The notes beneath the pieces were generated by a model that searched no databases, was not told the DNA's origin, and saw only the letters and a program-made list of their open reading frames with translations. The translations under genes were made by a program, and so were the position numbers. Below, piece after piece: positions 52,276-61,070 of a stretch of 64,000 nucleotides of DNA (the stretch's first letter is position 1; each line of letters opens with the position of its first letter). The DNA lies in contig NZ_CP046198.1 of NCBI RefSeq assembly GCF_012569285.1, forward strand, positions 287,590 through 351,589. Direction: 5' to 3'. This DNA is from Enterobacteriaceae endosymbiont of Donacia proxima (lineage in GTDB: Bacteria > Pseudomonadota > Gammaproteobacteria > Enterobacterales > Enterobacteriaceae).

Positions 52276-52731
52276 ATGAAAGTAATTTTGTTAGTTTCTA
52301 TTCCTGATATAGGAGAAAAATCTCAAGTTGTAAATGTCAAACCTGGATATGCACGTAATTTTTTAATACCAAAAAATAAAGTAATTATTGCTACAAAAAA
52401 TAATATTATTTTGTTAAAACAAAAAATTTTAGAAAAAAAATCTAAATTATTAGATATTTTAAATAAAGCAAAATCACGATTAAAAGAATTTAATTTAATA
52501 AAAAATAAAATACAAATTACTGCTAAAGCAGGTAAGAATGGAAAATTATTTGGTTCAATAGGTAAAAATGATATTTTAAAAGAATTTGAAAAAATTGGGT
52601 TTAATATTTTAAAAAAAGAAATTAATTTACCTAAAGGAGGTTTCAAATATATTGGAAAATATACTGTAATTTTTCAATTTCATGAAAAAATTTTAGTTAA
52701 AAAACAAATTAGTATAGTAAATGATAAATAA
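52276..52731 (+). CDS. rplI: 50S ribosomal protein L9
   Basis: Elongated protein at the base of the L1 stalk. It is 151 residues (E. coli 149). The N-terminal domain (VNVKPGYARNFLIPKNKV), connecting helix and C-terminal domain (AKAGKNGKLFGSIG) are all present. Loss of the C-terminal domain, sometimes seen in reduced genomes, has not happened here. Confidence 0.97.
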   Translation: MKVILLVSIPDIGEKSQVVNVKPGYARNFLIPKNKVIIATKNNIILLKQKILEKKSKLLDILNKAKSRLKEFNLIKNKIQITAKAGKNGKLFGSIGKNDILKEFEKIGFNILKKEINLPKGGFKYIGKYTVIFQFHEKILVKKQISIVNDK

Positions 52732-52742
52732 TTAATAAAATA

Positions 52743-52770
52743 TTGACTAATTAATAAAATTATGTATAAT
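52743..52770 (+). promoter_or_regulatory. Promoter of the 4.5S RNA gene
   Basis: TTGACT (52743-52748) and a perfect TATAAT (52765-52770) are 16 bases apart, with the RNA 5' end about 10 bases later. This is the best sigma-70-type promoter noticed in the window. Confidence 0.8.
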
Positions 52771-52779
52771 TTGTATAAG

Positions 52780-52874
52780 CATGACTATTTAAAACAATAT
52801 TATTTTTACGAATCCAGTCAGGTCTGGAAAGAAGCAGCTGTAGTAAATATAGTATGTGTAAAAAAATAGTCATG
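52780..52874 (+). ncRNA. ffs: 4.5S signal recognition particle RNA
   Basis: The apical domain holds the Ffh-binding hallmark CAGGTCTGGAAAGAAGCAGC, nearly identical to E. coli 4.5S RNA (CAGGTCCGGAAGGAAGCAGC). The ends CATGACTATTT and AAATAGTCATG pair to close the hairpin. A U-rich tract follows. At about 95 bases it is slightly shorter than the 114-base E. coli RNA. In E. coli ffs is also near dnaX and htpG. Confidence 0.95.
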
Positions 52875-52906
52875 TTTTATTATTTAATTTTTATAAAAAT
52901 CAAAAA

Positions 52907-54013
52907 ATGAATTCTCATATTTTAGCATTTAAATGGCGTCCTTATACATTTGATGACGTTATTGGTCAAGATCACGTGATACAAGCTATAAAACATAGTT
53001 TATTTATTAAAAAAATTCATCCTGCCTGGATACTATCTGGTAGTAGAGGAGTAGGAAAAACAACAATAGCAAGAATATTTGCTATGGGTTTAAGTTGTTT
53101 AGAAGGAATAACATCTAATCCATGTGGATGTTGTGAAAATTGTATATCTATAAAAAAAAATTCTTTTTTAGATCTAATTGAATTAGATTCTGCCTCTAAA
53201 ACTAAAGTAGAAGATATCAGAGAAATATTAGAAATAATTTATTATCCTCCTGTAAAAGGAAGATATAAAATTTATATTTTTGATGAATTTCATATGCTAT
53301 CTAAACATAGCTTTAATGCATTATTAAAAATAATAGAAGAACCTCCAAAATATATAAAATTTATATTTGCGACAACAGAATTACAAAAAATACCATCTAC
53401 AATATTATCTAGATGTATTCAATTTCATTTAAAATTAATAGATGAAAATATGATTTTTAATCAGATTAAAAATATTTTAAATAAAGAAAATTTAAAATAT
53501 GATGAAAAAGCTTTAAAAATTTTATCTTTTGCTGCATATGGTAGCATGCGTGATGCTTTAAATTTAACAGATCAATTAATATCTATGGGAGAATTAACCA
53601 TAAAAAATATTAATTCGATGTTAGGATTAATAAAAAAAAAATATTTATTTTCATTAATAAAAAATTTTAAAACACAAAAATATAATATAATTTTTAATTT
53701 AATTAATAAAATATCTACATTTAATGTTAATTGGGATAATATTATAACCGAAATAATGATACTAATACATCATATTTTAAAAATTCAAATTTTAGATAAA
53801 AATTTTAGTAATTTTTTAATAAATTTTAATTTTACAAAAAATGAAATTTCATTTTATAAAAAAATATTAAATACATTTTCGGAAATTGAATTAAAATTTT
53901 TATATAATCTTTTAAATATAGGGAAAAAAAATTTATACTTATCTCCAAATCCTAAAATAGGATTTGAAATGATTATATTAGAAATAATAATTTATTTTAA
54001 AAATAAAAATTAA
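52907..54013 (+). CDS. dnaX: DNA polymerase III gamma subunit (DnaX, no tau region)
   Basis: Motor subunit of the clamp loader. It is 368 residues, against 643 (tau) or 431 (gamma) in E. coli. Walker A is GSRGVGKT (45-52), zinc ligands are Cys64, Cys73, Cys76 and Cys79, then FDEFHMLS, and the SRC motif is in LSRCIQF. The reading frame ends at the end of collar domain III (GFEMIILEIIIYF). Domains IV-V, which bind DnaB helicase and the polymerase alpha subunit, are absent, as is any frameshift signal. ybaB and recR, next in E. coli, are missing. Confidence 0.96.
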   Translation: MNSHILAFKWRPYTFDDVIGQDHVIQAIKHSLFIKKIHPAWILSGSRGVGKTTIARIFAMGLSCLEGITSNPCGCCENCISIKKNSFLDLIELDSASKTKVEDIREILEIIYYPPVKGRYKIYIFDEFHMLSKHSFNALLKIIEEPPKYIKFIFATTELQKIPSTILSRCIQFHLKLIDENMIFNQIKNILNKENLKYDEKALKILSFAAYGSMRDALNLTDQLISMGELTIKNINSMLGLIKKKYLFSLIKNFKTQKYNIIFNLINKISTFNVNWDNIITEIMILIHHILKIQILDKNFSNFLINFNFTKNEISFYKKILNTFSEIELKFLYNLLNIGKKNLYLSPNPKIGFEMIILEIIIYFKNKN

Positions 54014-54135
54014 ATATAAAAAATTTTATGTACTAATTATCTAATATATATAAAAATTATTTTTTATTATTGTATTTTATAAAATATAAATATATATATT
54101 TATCATAATGTTTATATAAAAAGAGTAATATAATT

Positions 54136-56019
54136 ATGAAAAAAAAAGAAACGCTAAATTTTCAATCTGAAGTAAAACAATTATTACATTTAATGATTCA
54201 TTCACTTTATTCAAATAAAGAAATTTTTTTAAGAGAATTAATATCTAATGCTTCTGATGCAGTTGATAAATTAAAATTTCAAGTTTTGTCAAAACCAGAT
54301 TTATATGAAAATAATACAATATTAAAAGTACAAATTTCTATAAATAAAGAAAAAAGATTAATTACCATTAATGATAATGGTATTGGGATGACTCGTGAAG
54401 AAGTTATTGAAAATTTAGGTACAATTGCTAAATCTGGTACTAAAGATTTTATAAAATCTTTAAATTTATCTTCAAATAATAAAACAGAATTAAATACACA
54501 ATTAATAGGTCAATTTGGTGTAGGATTTTATTCTGCTTTTATAGTATCGGATAAAGTTTTAGTAAAAACTAGAGCTGCCGGTAAAGCTTTAGATGAAGGT
54601 GTTTTTTGGGAATCTAACGGAGAAGGAAATTATCATATAGCTAATATTAATAAAGAATTTAGAGGGACTGAAATTATATTGCATATACGTCCAAAATATG
54701 ATGAATTTTTAGATGTATGGCGTATAAAAACAATAATAAATAAATATTCAGAACATATTTCTTTACCTATAGAAATAGAAATGTATGATGAAAAGAAAAA
54801 AAAATATTATTGGGAACAAGTTAATAAAGCACAAGCTCTTTGGTTACGTAATAAATCAAATATAAGTGAAAATGAATATAAAGAGTTTTATAAACAATTA
54901 ACATATGACAGTACTGAACCAATTATTTGGAGCCATAATCATGTAGAAGGTAAACAAGAATATATCAGTTTATTATATATTCCTTTTAATATCCCGTGGG
55001 ATATTCGTAATCGTGATTATAAAAATGGATTAAAATTATATGTACAAAGAGTTTTTATTATGGAAGATGCCGAACAATTATTACCTAAATATTTACGTTT
55101 TATAAGAGGTTTAGTAGATTCTAATGATTTACCTTTAAATATTTCAAGAGAAATTTTACAAAAAAATAGTATTATTCATAATATGAAAATTACATTAACA
55201 AAAAAAGTTCTTAATATGTTAATGAAACTTACTAAAGAAGTAAAAAAATATAATGATTTTTGGAAAAAATATGGTTTAATTTTTAAAGAAGGTCCAGCAG
55301 AAGATATAAAAAACAAAAATATAATTATTAAATTATTACGTTTTGCTTCAACATTTAATAATAATTCTGAACAGAATGTATCTTTAGATGATTATTCGAA
55401 AAGAATGATAAAAGGACAAAAAAAAATATATTTTTTAACATCAGATAATTATCTTTCAGCTCAAAGTAGTCCTCATTTAGAATTTTTTTACCGAAAAGGA
55501 ATAGAAGTATTATTATTAATAGATCATATTGATGAATGGATGATGAGTTATATTAATGAATTTGGAGGAAAAACATTTCAATCTATTAGTAAACAAGATA
55601 ATTCATTAGATGAATTTATTAAGGATAAAGATAATCTTATAAAAGATGAAATAAAAGAAAAATTTAAACCTTTTTTACAAAAAATACAAAATTTATTAGG
55701 TAATAAAATTAAAAAAGTTAAATTAACAAATAAATTAATTAATACTCCTGCTATTGTTACTACTGATTTAAATGAAATGAGTACACAAATGGCAAAATTA
55801 TTTGCAGCTGCAGGACAAGAAACACCAGAAATAAAATATAATTTTGAATTAAATCCAAATCATATTTTAATTAAAAAAATATTAATAATTAAAGACGAAA
55901 AATATTTTTTTGAATTTATTAATCTATTACTAGATGAAGCTATTTTAGCGGAAAAAGGTACTTTAGAAAATCCAAATAAATTTATTAATCGTATAAATAA
56001 ATTTTTATCTCAAATTTAA
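54136..56019 (+). CDS. htpG: Hsp90-family chaperone HtpG
   Basis: Dimeric ATP-dependent chaperone. It is 627 residues (E. coli 624). The GHKL ATPase motifs are present ([45 protein letters not shown]), as are the middle-domain Arg in [11 protein letters not shown] and the C-terminal dimerisation domain ([21 protein letters not shown]). A strong terminator follows. Retaining HtpG fits the need to buffer destabilised proteins in such genomes. Confidence 0.98.
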   Translation: MKKKETLNFQSEVKQLLHLMIHSLYSNKEIFLRELISNASDAVDKLKFQVLSKPDLYENNTILKVQISINKEKRLITINDNGIGMTREEVIENLGTIAKSGTKDFIKSLNLSSNNKTELNTQLIGQFGVGFYSAFIVSDKVLVKTRAAGKALDEGVFWESNGEGNYHIANINKEFRGTEIILHIRPKYDEFLDVWRIKTIINKYSEHISLPIEIEMYDEKKKKYYWEQVNKAQALWLRNKSNISENEYKEFYKQLTYDSTEPIIWSHNHVEGKQEYISLLYIPFNIPWDIRNRDYKNGLKLYVQRVFIMEDAEQLLPKYLRFIRGLVDSNDLPLNISREILQKNSIIHNMKITLTKKVLNMLMKLTKEVKKYNDFWKKYGLIFKEGPAEDIKNKNIIIKLLRFASTFNNNSEQNVSLDDYSKRMIKGQKKIYFLTSDNYLSAQSSPHLEFFYRKGIEVLLLIDHIDEWMMSYINEFGGKTFQSISKQDNSLDEFIKDKDNLIKDEIKEKFKPFLQKIQNLLGNKIKKVKLTNKLINTPAIVTTDLNEMSTQMAKLFAAAGQETPEIKYNFELNPNHILIKKILIIKDEKYFFEFINLLLDEAILAEKGTLENPNKFINRINKFLSQI

Positions 56020-56028
56020 ATATGATAT

Positions 56029-56070
56029 AGATAAGATAATTATAAGAAATAATTATCTTATCTTTTTTTT
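56029..56070 (+). terminator. Rho-independent terminator after htpG
   Basis: Perfect 15-bp arms (56029-56043 and 56049-56063, AGATAAGATAATTAT on the left) with a 5-base loop AAGAA, followed directly by T7. It starts 10 bases after the htpG stop. Confidence 0.88.
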
Positions 56071-56194
56071 AGAAAGATGTTTTAATATTTTAAATATTAT
56101 TTTATTAAAATAAACTATTTACTATTTTAAAAAATACTTTTATGATTTAATTAAAATATTTAGAATATAAAAAAATTCTATGTAAAAGTATATG

Positions 56195-56216
56195 TCTTAT
56201 TTTAAATAAAATAAGA
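56195..56216. repeat. Inverted repeat in the htpG-aroK spacer
   Basis: Ten-base arms TCTTATTTTA and TAAAATAAGA with a two-base centre lie 38 bases before aroK, in a 234-base spacer that otherwise holds the htpG terminator and a smaller hairpin TAGAAT/ATTCTA at 56161-56180. A perfect 9-mer TTATCCACA (the E. coli DnaA-box consensus) is at 56220-56228. A role in aroK leader regulation is possible but unsupported. Confidence 0.4.
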
Positions 56217-56253
56217 ATTTTATCCACAATTATAATAAATTATTAATAAAAAA

Positions 56254-56781
56254 ATGACAAAAAAAAGAAATATATTTTTAATAGGACCTATGGGAGCAGG
56301 AAAAAGTACAATTGGTCGTCATTTAGCAAATTTATTAAAAATGGATTTTTTTGATTCAGATCAAGAAATTGAACATCGTACAGGTGCAGATATAAATTGG
56401 GTATTTGATGTAGAAGGAGAAGAAGGTTTTAGAAAACGTGAAAAAAAAATTATTGATGAAATTACTAAAAAACAAGGGATTATATTAGCTACAGGCGGAG
56501 GTTCTATACAATCTAAAGAAACTCGAAAAATTCTTTCTTCTAGAGGGATTGTCGTGTATCTTGAAACTACTATAGAAAAACAGTTAAGTCGTACTAAAAG
56601 AGATAAAAAACGTCCTTTATTAAAAAATAAACAAAATAAATTAGCTAAAGAAATTTTGAAAGATTTAGCTAAAAAAAGAAATTATTTATATAATGAAATA
56701 GCTGATTTTATAATTAAAACAGACGAACAAAGTGCTAAAGTTGTTGCTAATCAACTTATTAATTTATTAGAAAAAAATTAA
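56254..56781 (+). CDS. aroK: Shikimate kinase I
   Basis: Phosphorylates shikimate at O3, the fifth shikimate-pathway step. It is 175 residues (E. coli 173) and strikingly well conserved. The Walker [10 protein letters not shown] is at 11-19, [14 protein letters not shown] gives the shikimate-binding Asp, and LATGGGS and KRPLL (lid) are intact. It starts the aroK-aroB-rpe-trpS run. Confidence 0.98.
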   Translation: MTKKRNIFLIGPMGAGKSTIGRHLANLLKMDFFDSDQEIEHRTGADINWVFDVEGEEGFRKREKKIIDEITKKQGIILATGGGSIQSKETRKILSSRGIVVYLETTIEKQLSRTKRDKKRPLLKNKQNKLAKEILKDLAKKRNYLYNEIADFIIKTDEQSAKVVANQLINLLEKN

Positions 56782-56819
56782 TTATATTAGTTTTTTAAAT
56801 AAAAAAGATAATATTATAT

Positions 56820-57917
56820 ATGGAAAAAACTATTTTAGTTTCAACAAAAAGAAATAATTATCCTATTATTATAAATTTTAATTTATTTGATAAAAAAATA
56901 TTTTATCCCTTTCTTAAGAAAGGGGATAGTATTATGATTGTTACTAATCAAAAAGTTTTTTCTTTATATTTTAAAAAAATATTTAATCAATTTAATAATA
57001 TAGGTCTTAAAATTAATCATATTATTCTTCCTGATGGTGAAAAATATAAAACATTAATTACTGTTAATATGATTTTTACAACATTACTTAAAAATTTACA
57101 TAATAGAGATACAACTCTTGTTGCTTTAGGAGGAGGAGTTATAGGTGATATTACTGGTTTTGCTGCATCTATTTATCAAAGAGGTGTAAAATATATACAA
57201 ATACCTACTACTTTATTATCACAAGTAGATTCTTCTATTGGAGGGAAAACAGCCGTAAACCATGATTTAGGAAAAAATATGATTGGTAGTTTTTACCAAC
57301 CTAACATTGTAATAATTAATTTAAGTTGTTTATATACTTTATCTCAAAGAGAATTTTCAGCTGGAATAGCTGAAGTGATAAAATATAGTATTATTTTTGA
57401 TAAAAAATTTTTTTCTTGGTTAGAAAATAATATAAACGATTTATTTAATTTAAATAAAGATAAAATATTTTATTGTATTAATAAATGTTGTAAATTAAAA
57501 GCAAAAATTATTCATATTGATGAATATGAGAATGATCAAAGAGCGTTATTAAATTTAGGTCATACATACGCACATGCTATAGAATCCGAATTAGGATATG
57601 GTAAATGGTTACATGGTGAAGCTGTATCAGTCGGTATTGTTATTGCTGCTTTAACATCTAAAGAATTAAACTTATTGAATAATTTAGATATAATAAGAAT
57701 TATTAATTTATTAAAACAATGTAAATTACCTATTAAATCACCACCAAATATGCATACATATAAATTTTTAAAACATATTTATAGAGATAAAAAAATTAAA
57801 AAGAAACAGATTAATATTATTTTACCAGTTAAAATTGGTAAAGTTCTTATATATAAGAATATTTCTGAAAAAATTGTTATTAATGCTATTAATAATAATA
57901 AAAATTTATTATTATAA
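56820..57917 (+). CDS. aroB: 3-dehydroquinate synthase
   Basis: NAD- and metal-dependent cyclisation of DAHP to 3-dehydroquinate, the second shikimate step. It is 365 residues (E. coli 362). DGEKYKTL, ALGGGVIGDITGFAASIYQRGV, IPTTLLSQVDSSIGGKTAVN and the metal ligands in GHTYAHAIE and HGEAVSVG are conserved. It follows aroK by 38 bases as in E. coli. Confidence 0.98.
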   Translation: MEKTILVSTKRNNYPIIINFNLFDKKIFYPFLKKGDSIMIVTNQKVFSLYFKKIFNQFNNIGLKINHIILPDGEKYKTLITVNMIFTTLLKNLHNRDTTLVALGGGVIGDITGFAASIYQRGVKYIQIPTTLLSQVDSSIGGKTAVNHDLGKNMIGSFYQPNIVIINLSCLYTLSQREFSAGIAEVIKYSIIFDKKFFSWLENNINDLFNLNKDKIFYCINKCCKLKAKIIHIDEYENDQRALLNLGHTYAHAIESELGYGKWLHGEAVSVGIVIAALTSKELNLLNNLDIIRIINLLKQCKLPIKSPPNMHTYKFLKHIYRDKKIKKKQINIILPVKIGKVLIYKNISEKIVINAINNNKNLLL

Positions 57918-57962
57918 ATTATTAGTATATAATACAGTTTTATTTATAATTTTTTTTATAAA

Positions 57963-58625
57963 ATGAAAAATATTTTGATTGCTGCATCTATTTTATCTGC
58001 TAATTTTGCGTATTTAGGAAGAGAAATTAAAGATGTGCTTAAGGCAGGAGTTGATATCATACATTTTGATGTTATGGATAATCATTATGTACCTAATTTA
58101 ACTATTGGACCTTTAGTTTTAAAATCTTTAAGAGATTATGGAATTAAATGTATAATAGACGTACATTTGATGACAAAACCAGTAGATGATTTAATCATTA
58201 AATTTGCAAAATCAGGTGCTGATATTATCACTTTACATCCTGAAAGTTCTTATCATTTAGATAAAAGTATTTCTTTAATAAAGAATTATGGATGTAAAGC
58301 TGGTTTAGCTTTAAATCCTGCAACTTCTTTGTTTTATTTAGATTATTTATTTGATAAATTAGACATAATTTTAATTATGTCTGTTAATCCTGGTTTTGAA
58401 GGACAAAAATTTTTAAATCATATTTATGATAAAATTATTAAAATTAAGAAAATTATTAAAAGAAAAAATATTTTATTAGAAGTAGATGGAGGTATTAATA
58501 TTAATAATATAAAAAAAATTGCATTTGCTGGCGCAGATATTCTTGTGATAGGTTCAGCTATATTTAAAAATTCATTTTCATATTATGAGAATATTCAAAA
58601 TATTAAATTAAAATTAAATACTTAG
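57963..58625 (+). CDS. rpe: Ribulose-phosphate 3-epimerase
   Basis: Interconverts ribulose 5-phosphate and xylulose 5-phosphate in the pentose phosphate pathway. It is 220 residues (E. coli 225). SILSANF, the metal-binding HFDVMDNHYVPN, MSVNPGFEGQKF and EVDGGIN mark the TIM-barrel active site. In E. coli damX and dam lie between aroB and rpe and gph follows; all three are gone. Xylulose 5-phosphate feeds transketolase, a source of erythrose 4-phosphate for aromatic synthesis. Confidence 0.97.
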   Translation: MKNILIAASILSANFAYLGREIKDVLKAGVDIIHFDVMDNHYVPNLTIGPLVLKSLRDYGIKCIIDVHLMTKPVDDLIIKFAKSGADIITLHPESSYHLDKSISLIKNYGCKAGLALNPATSLFYLDYLFDKLDIILIMSVNPGFEGQKFLNHIYDKIIKIKKIIKRKNILLEVDGGININNIKKIAFAGADILVIGSAIFKNSFSYYENIQNIKLKLNT

Positions 58626-58657
58626 TTTTAAAAATTTAAAATACATTTTATATAATT

Positions 58658-59659
58658 ATGAAAAAAAAAATAATATTTAGTGGGATTCAACCAACTGGTT
58701 TATTAACTATTGGAAATTATATTGGGGCATTAAGTCAATGGGAAAAATTACAAAAAAAATATTTTTGTATTTATTGTATAGCTGATTTACATGCTTTAAC
58801 TATTTATCAAAAAAAAAATATTTTAAATAATAATATATTAGATGTTTTATCTATATGTTTAGCATCTGGTATTGATCCAAAAAAAAGTATTATTTTTATA
58901 CAATCTCATGTTTCTCAACATACTCAATTAAATTGGATCTTAAATTGTTTTGCTAATTTTGGTGTAATAAAACGCATGACACAATTTAAAGAAAAAATTT
59001 ATTTAAATCAAAATATTAATGTCGGATTATTTAGTTACCCCATATTAATGGCAGCAGATATATTGTTATATCAAACATATAAAGTTCCAGTAGGAAAGGA
59101 TCAAGTTCAACATATTGAACTAGTTAAAGATATTGCACGTCGATTTAATAATATTTATAAGAAAAAAATATTTACAATTCCTAAAAAAAAATTACATGAA
59201 AACTATGGTTCATGTATAATGTCATTATTATCTCCTTTTAAAAAAATGTCTAAATCTGATAATAATAAAAATAATATAATTACATTATTTGATAATGATT
59301 TTACAATTAGAAAAAAAATTAAACATGCGATTACAGATTCTGATAACCCCCCAAATATAAAATTCGATTTAAAAAATAAACCAGGAATTTCTAATTTACT
59401 TATTATATTATCTAATATAACTCAAATTTCTATAAAAGAATTAGAATATAATTTTCAAAATAAAAATTATTATGATTTAAAAGAATTTGTCATTAATAAT
59501 TTATGTTTATTTTTAAATAAATTAAGAAAAAAGTTTTTTTTTTACAGAAAAAATGAAATTCTTTTAAGAAAAATTATGCTTAATGGAGCACAAAAAGCAG
59601 AAAAATACGCTAAAATTACTTTAAAAAAAGTATATAATATTATTGGGTTAAATATGTAA
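58658..59659 (+). CDS. trpS: Tryptophanyl-tRNA synthetase
   Basis: Class I synthetase that charges tRNA-Trp. It is 333 residues (E. coli 334). The HIGH-equivalent TIGN is at 17-20 in the typical GLLTIGNYIGAL, YPILMAADILLYQ and VPVGKDQVQHIEL are conserved, and KMSKS is at 196-200. It converges with crp, only 14 bases apart, as crp and trpS face each other in E. coli. Confidence 0.97.
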   Translation: MKKKIIFSGIQPTGLLTIGNYIGALSQWEKLQKKYFCIYCIADLHALTIYQKKNILNNNILDVLSICLASGIDPKKSIIFIQSHVSQHTQLNWILNCFANFGVIKRMTQFKEKIYLNQNINVGLFSYPILMAADILLYQTYKVPVGKDQVQHIELVKDIARRFNNIYKKKIFTIPKKKLHENYGSCIMSLLSPFKKMSKSDNNKNNIITLFDNDFTIRKKIKHAITDSDNPPNIKFDLKNKPGISNLLIILSNITQISIKELEYNFQNKNYYDLKEFVINNLCLFLNKLRKKFFFYRKNEILLRKIMLNGAQKAEKYAKITLKKVYNIIGLNM

Positions 59660-59673
59660 TAAAATAAAATAAA

Positions 59674-60303
59674 TCATCTTGTTCCATATACAACAATTGT
59701 CTTGCCATGAGCATAAATTAAATTACGATTTTTTAAAATTTTGAGTGTACGTCCTACAGTTTCTCTTGAACAACCTACTATTTTACTTATTTCTTGTCTA
59801 GTTATTTTTATTTGCATTCCATCTGGATGGGTAATCGCATCTGGGGATTTAGCTAAATTTAATAATTCTTTAGAAATTCGATGAGTAACATCTAAAAAAG
59901 CTAAATTACTAATTTTTTTAAATGTAATTTGTAATTTATTTATAATTTGCGAAGTAATTCTCATGATAATATCACGATTAATTTTGATCAAATTAAAAAA
60001 ATTTTTATGTGAAATTTCTGCTAACTCACATTCTGTTCTTAATTTAATTAAGGTAATTTCTTTATAAGAATTATTAAAAATTCTATTTTCACCTATAAAA
60101 CTACCCGCATTTAAATAATGCAGTATTATTTCTTTACCATTTCTATTTTTAATAGAAACAACTATACTTCCTTTTAATATATAATATAAATTTTTAGAAA
60201 TATCTCCTTGTTTTATCAAAATCATTTTAGCAGGGTATTTATTAATATTACAATAAGAAAGAAACCATTCTAAAGTAGAATCTTTTTGTAACTTAAGAAA
60301 CAT
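59674..60303 (-). CDS. crp: Catabolite regulator protein (CRP) with altered cAMP pocket
   Basis: Global transcription regulator of the CRP/FNR family. It is 209 residues, and its numbering coincides with mature E. coli CRP. The C-terminal half is almost unchanged: FLDVT hinge, AR1 [11 protein letters not shown] (154-164), and the recognition helix CSRETVGR with Arg180, Glu181 and Arg185. In the cAMP pocket Gly71, Glu72 and Thr127 remain, but Arg82 is Glu, Ser83 is Ile, Arg123 is Lys and Ser128 is Phe. Positions 53, 62, 141 and 144, sites of classical cAMP-independent mutations, read Asn, His, His and Ser. AR2 residues His19, His21 and Lys101 are all Asn. It likely binds DNA without cAMP. AAGGA precedes the ATG. 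Confidence 0.96.
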   Translation of the reverse strand: MFLKLQKDSTLEWFLSYCNINKYPAKMILIKQGDISKNLYYILKGSIVVSIKNRNGKEIILHYLNAGSFIGENRIFNNSYKEITLIKLRTECELAEISHKNFFNLIKINRDIIMRITSQIINKLQITFKKISNLAFLDVTHRISKELLNLAKSPDAITHPDGMQIKITRQEISKIVGCSRETVGRTLKILKNRNLIYAHGKTIVVYGTR

Positions 60304-60393
60304 TAGTAATTATCCTTCTACTATCTTGTATTTTATAAAATTAATAAAAAATTTTTATTTTGTTTAAAAATATTACATGTAAATATTTATATA

Positions 60394-60466
60394 TGCTGAT
60401 ACCCAGAATTGAACTGAGACCTTCATTCTTACCAAGAATGTGCTCTACCTAATAAGCTATATCAGC
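60394..60466 (-). tRNA. tRNA-Thr (GGT anticodon)
   Basis: A 73-base cloverleaf with acceptor GCTGATA/TATCAGC and anticodon GGT in CTTGGTAAG. It corresponds to E. coli thrT, the last tRNA before tufB there. Here no tuf follows; crp does. No CCA is encoded. Confidence 0.96.
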
Positions 60467-60518
60467 TAAAATATAATATAAATATTATTTATATTTTTAT
60501 TTATAGATCTACCTATTA

Positions 60519-60589
60519 AGCAGACAACGGGAATCGAACCCGTATTTTTAGCTTGGAAGGCTAAAGTAATACCATTATACTATGTCTGC
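60519..60589 (-). tRNA. tRNA-Gly (TCC anticodon)
   Basis: A 71-base cloverleaf with acceptor GCAGACA/TGTCTGC, discriminator U, and anticodon TCC in CCTTCCAAG. It corresponds to E. coli glyT by sequence and order. No CCA is encoded. Confidence 0.97.
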
Positions 60590-60631
60590 CATACATTAAA
60601 CTATAATATTATATTTTTTATAAAAATATTT

Positions 60632-60713
60632 TGGTGGGAGAAGGATTCGAACCTTCGAAGTCTATGACGACAGATTTACAGTCTGCTCCCGTTAACCACT
60701 TGGGTATCCCACC
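60632..60713 (-). tRNA. tRNA-Tyr (GTA anticodon)
   Basis: Class II tRNA with acceptor GGTGGGA/TCCCACC, anticodon GTA in ACTGTAAAT and a long variable arm (GTCATAGACTTCGAA). It matches E. coli tyrU and is the best-conserved tRNA of the cluster. No CCA is encoded. Confidence 0.98.
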
Positions 60714-60763
60714 TTTTTTATTATTATAAAAAATCTAAAAAGAAACATAAACGAAATACATAA

Positions 60764-60836
<73 letters not shown>

Positions 60837-60900
60837 ATATTTTTATTTATCTAAATATTTTATAAAAAATAATTTTAAAAATTAAATAAATTTCAACTTT

Positions 60901-61018
60901 ATCCTGGTATTTACCTACTCTCACATGAGGAGACCTCACACTACCATCGGCACTATAATATTTCACTTCTGAGTTCGGAATGGATTCAGGTGGTACCATT
61001 ATGTTATTTATACCAGGA
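60901..61018 (-). rRNA. rrf: 5S ribosomal RNA
   Basis: The reverse complement starts TCCTGGTA and closes with TACCAGGA. The internal sequences ATTCCGAACTCAGAAGTGAAA and GCCGATGGTAGTGTGAGGTCTCC match bacterial 5S rRNA. It lies about 50 bases after the 23S 3' end on the same strand, in the usual 23S-5S order. Ends are accurate to a few bases. Confidence 0.96.
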
Positions 61019-61070
61019 TTTTTTATAAATATTATTTAATATTTTAATAACTAAACGATTCTGGTGTTGT

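Noticed and set aside
56220-56228. Perfect DnaA-box 9-mer TTATCCACA upstream of aroK
   Set aside because: Single copy, with no clustered boxes. A rough composition estimate gives about half an occurrence by chance in a window this size, so it is not evidence of an origin.
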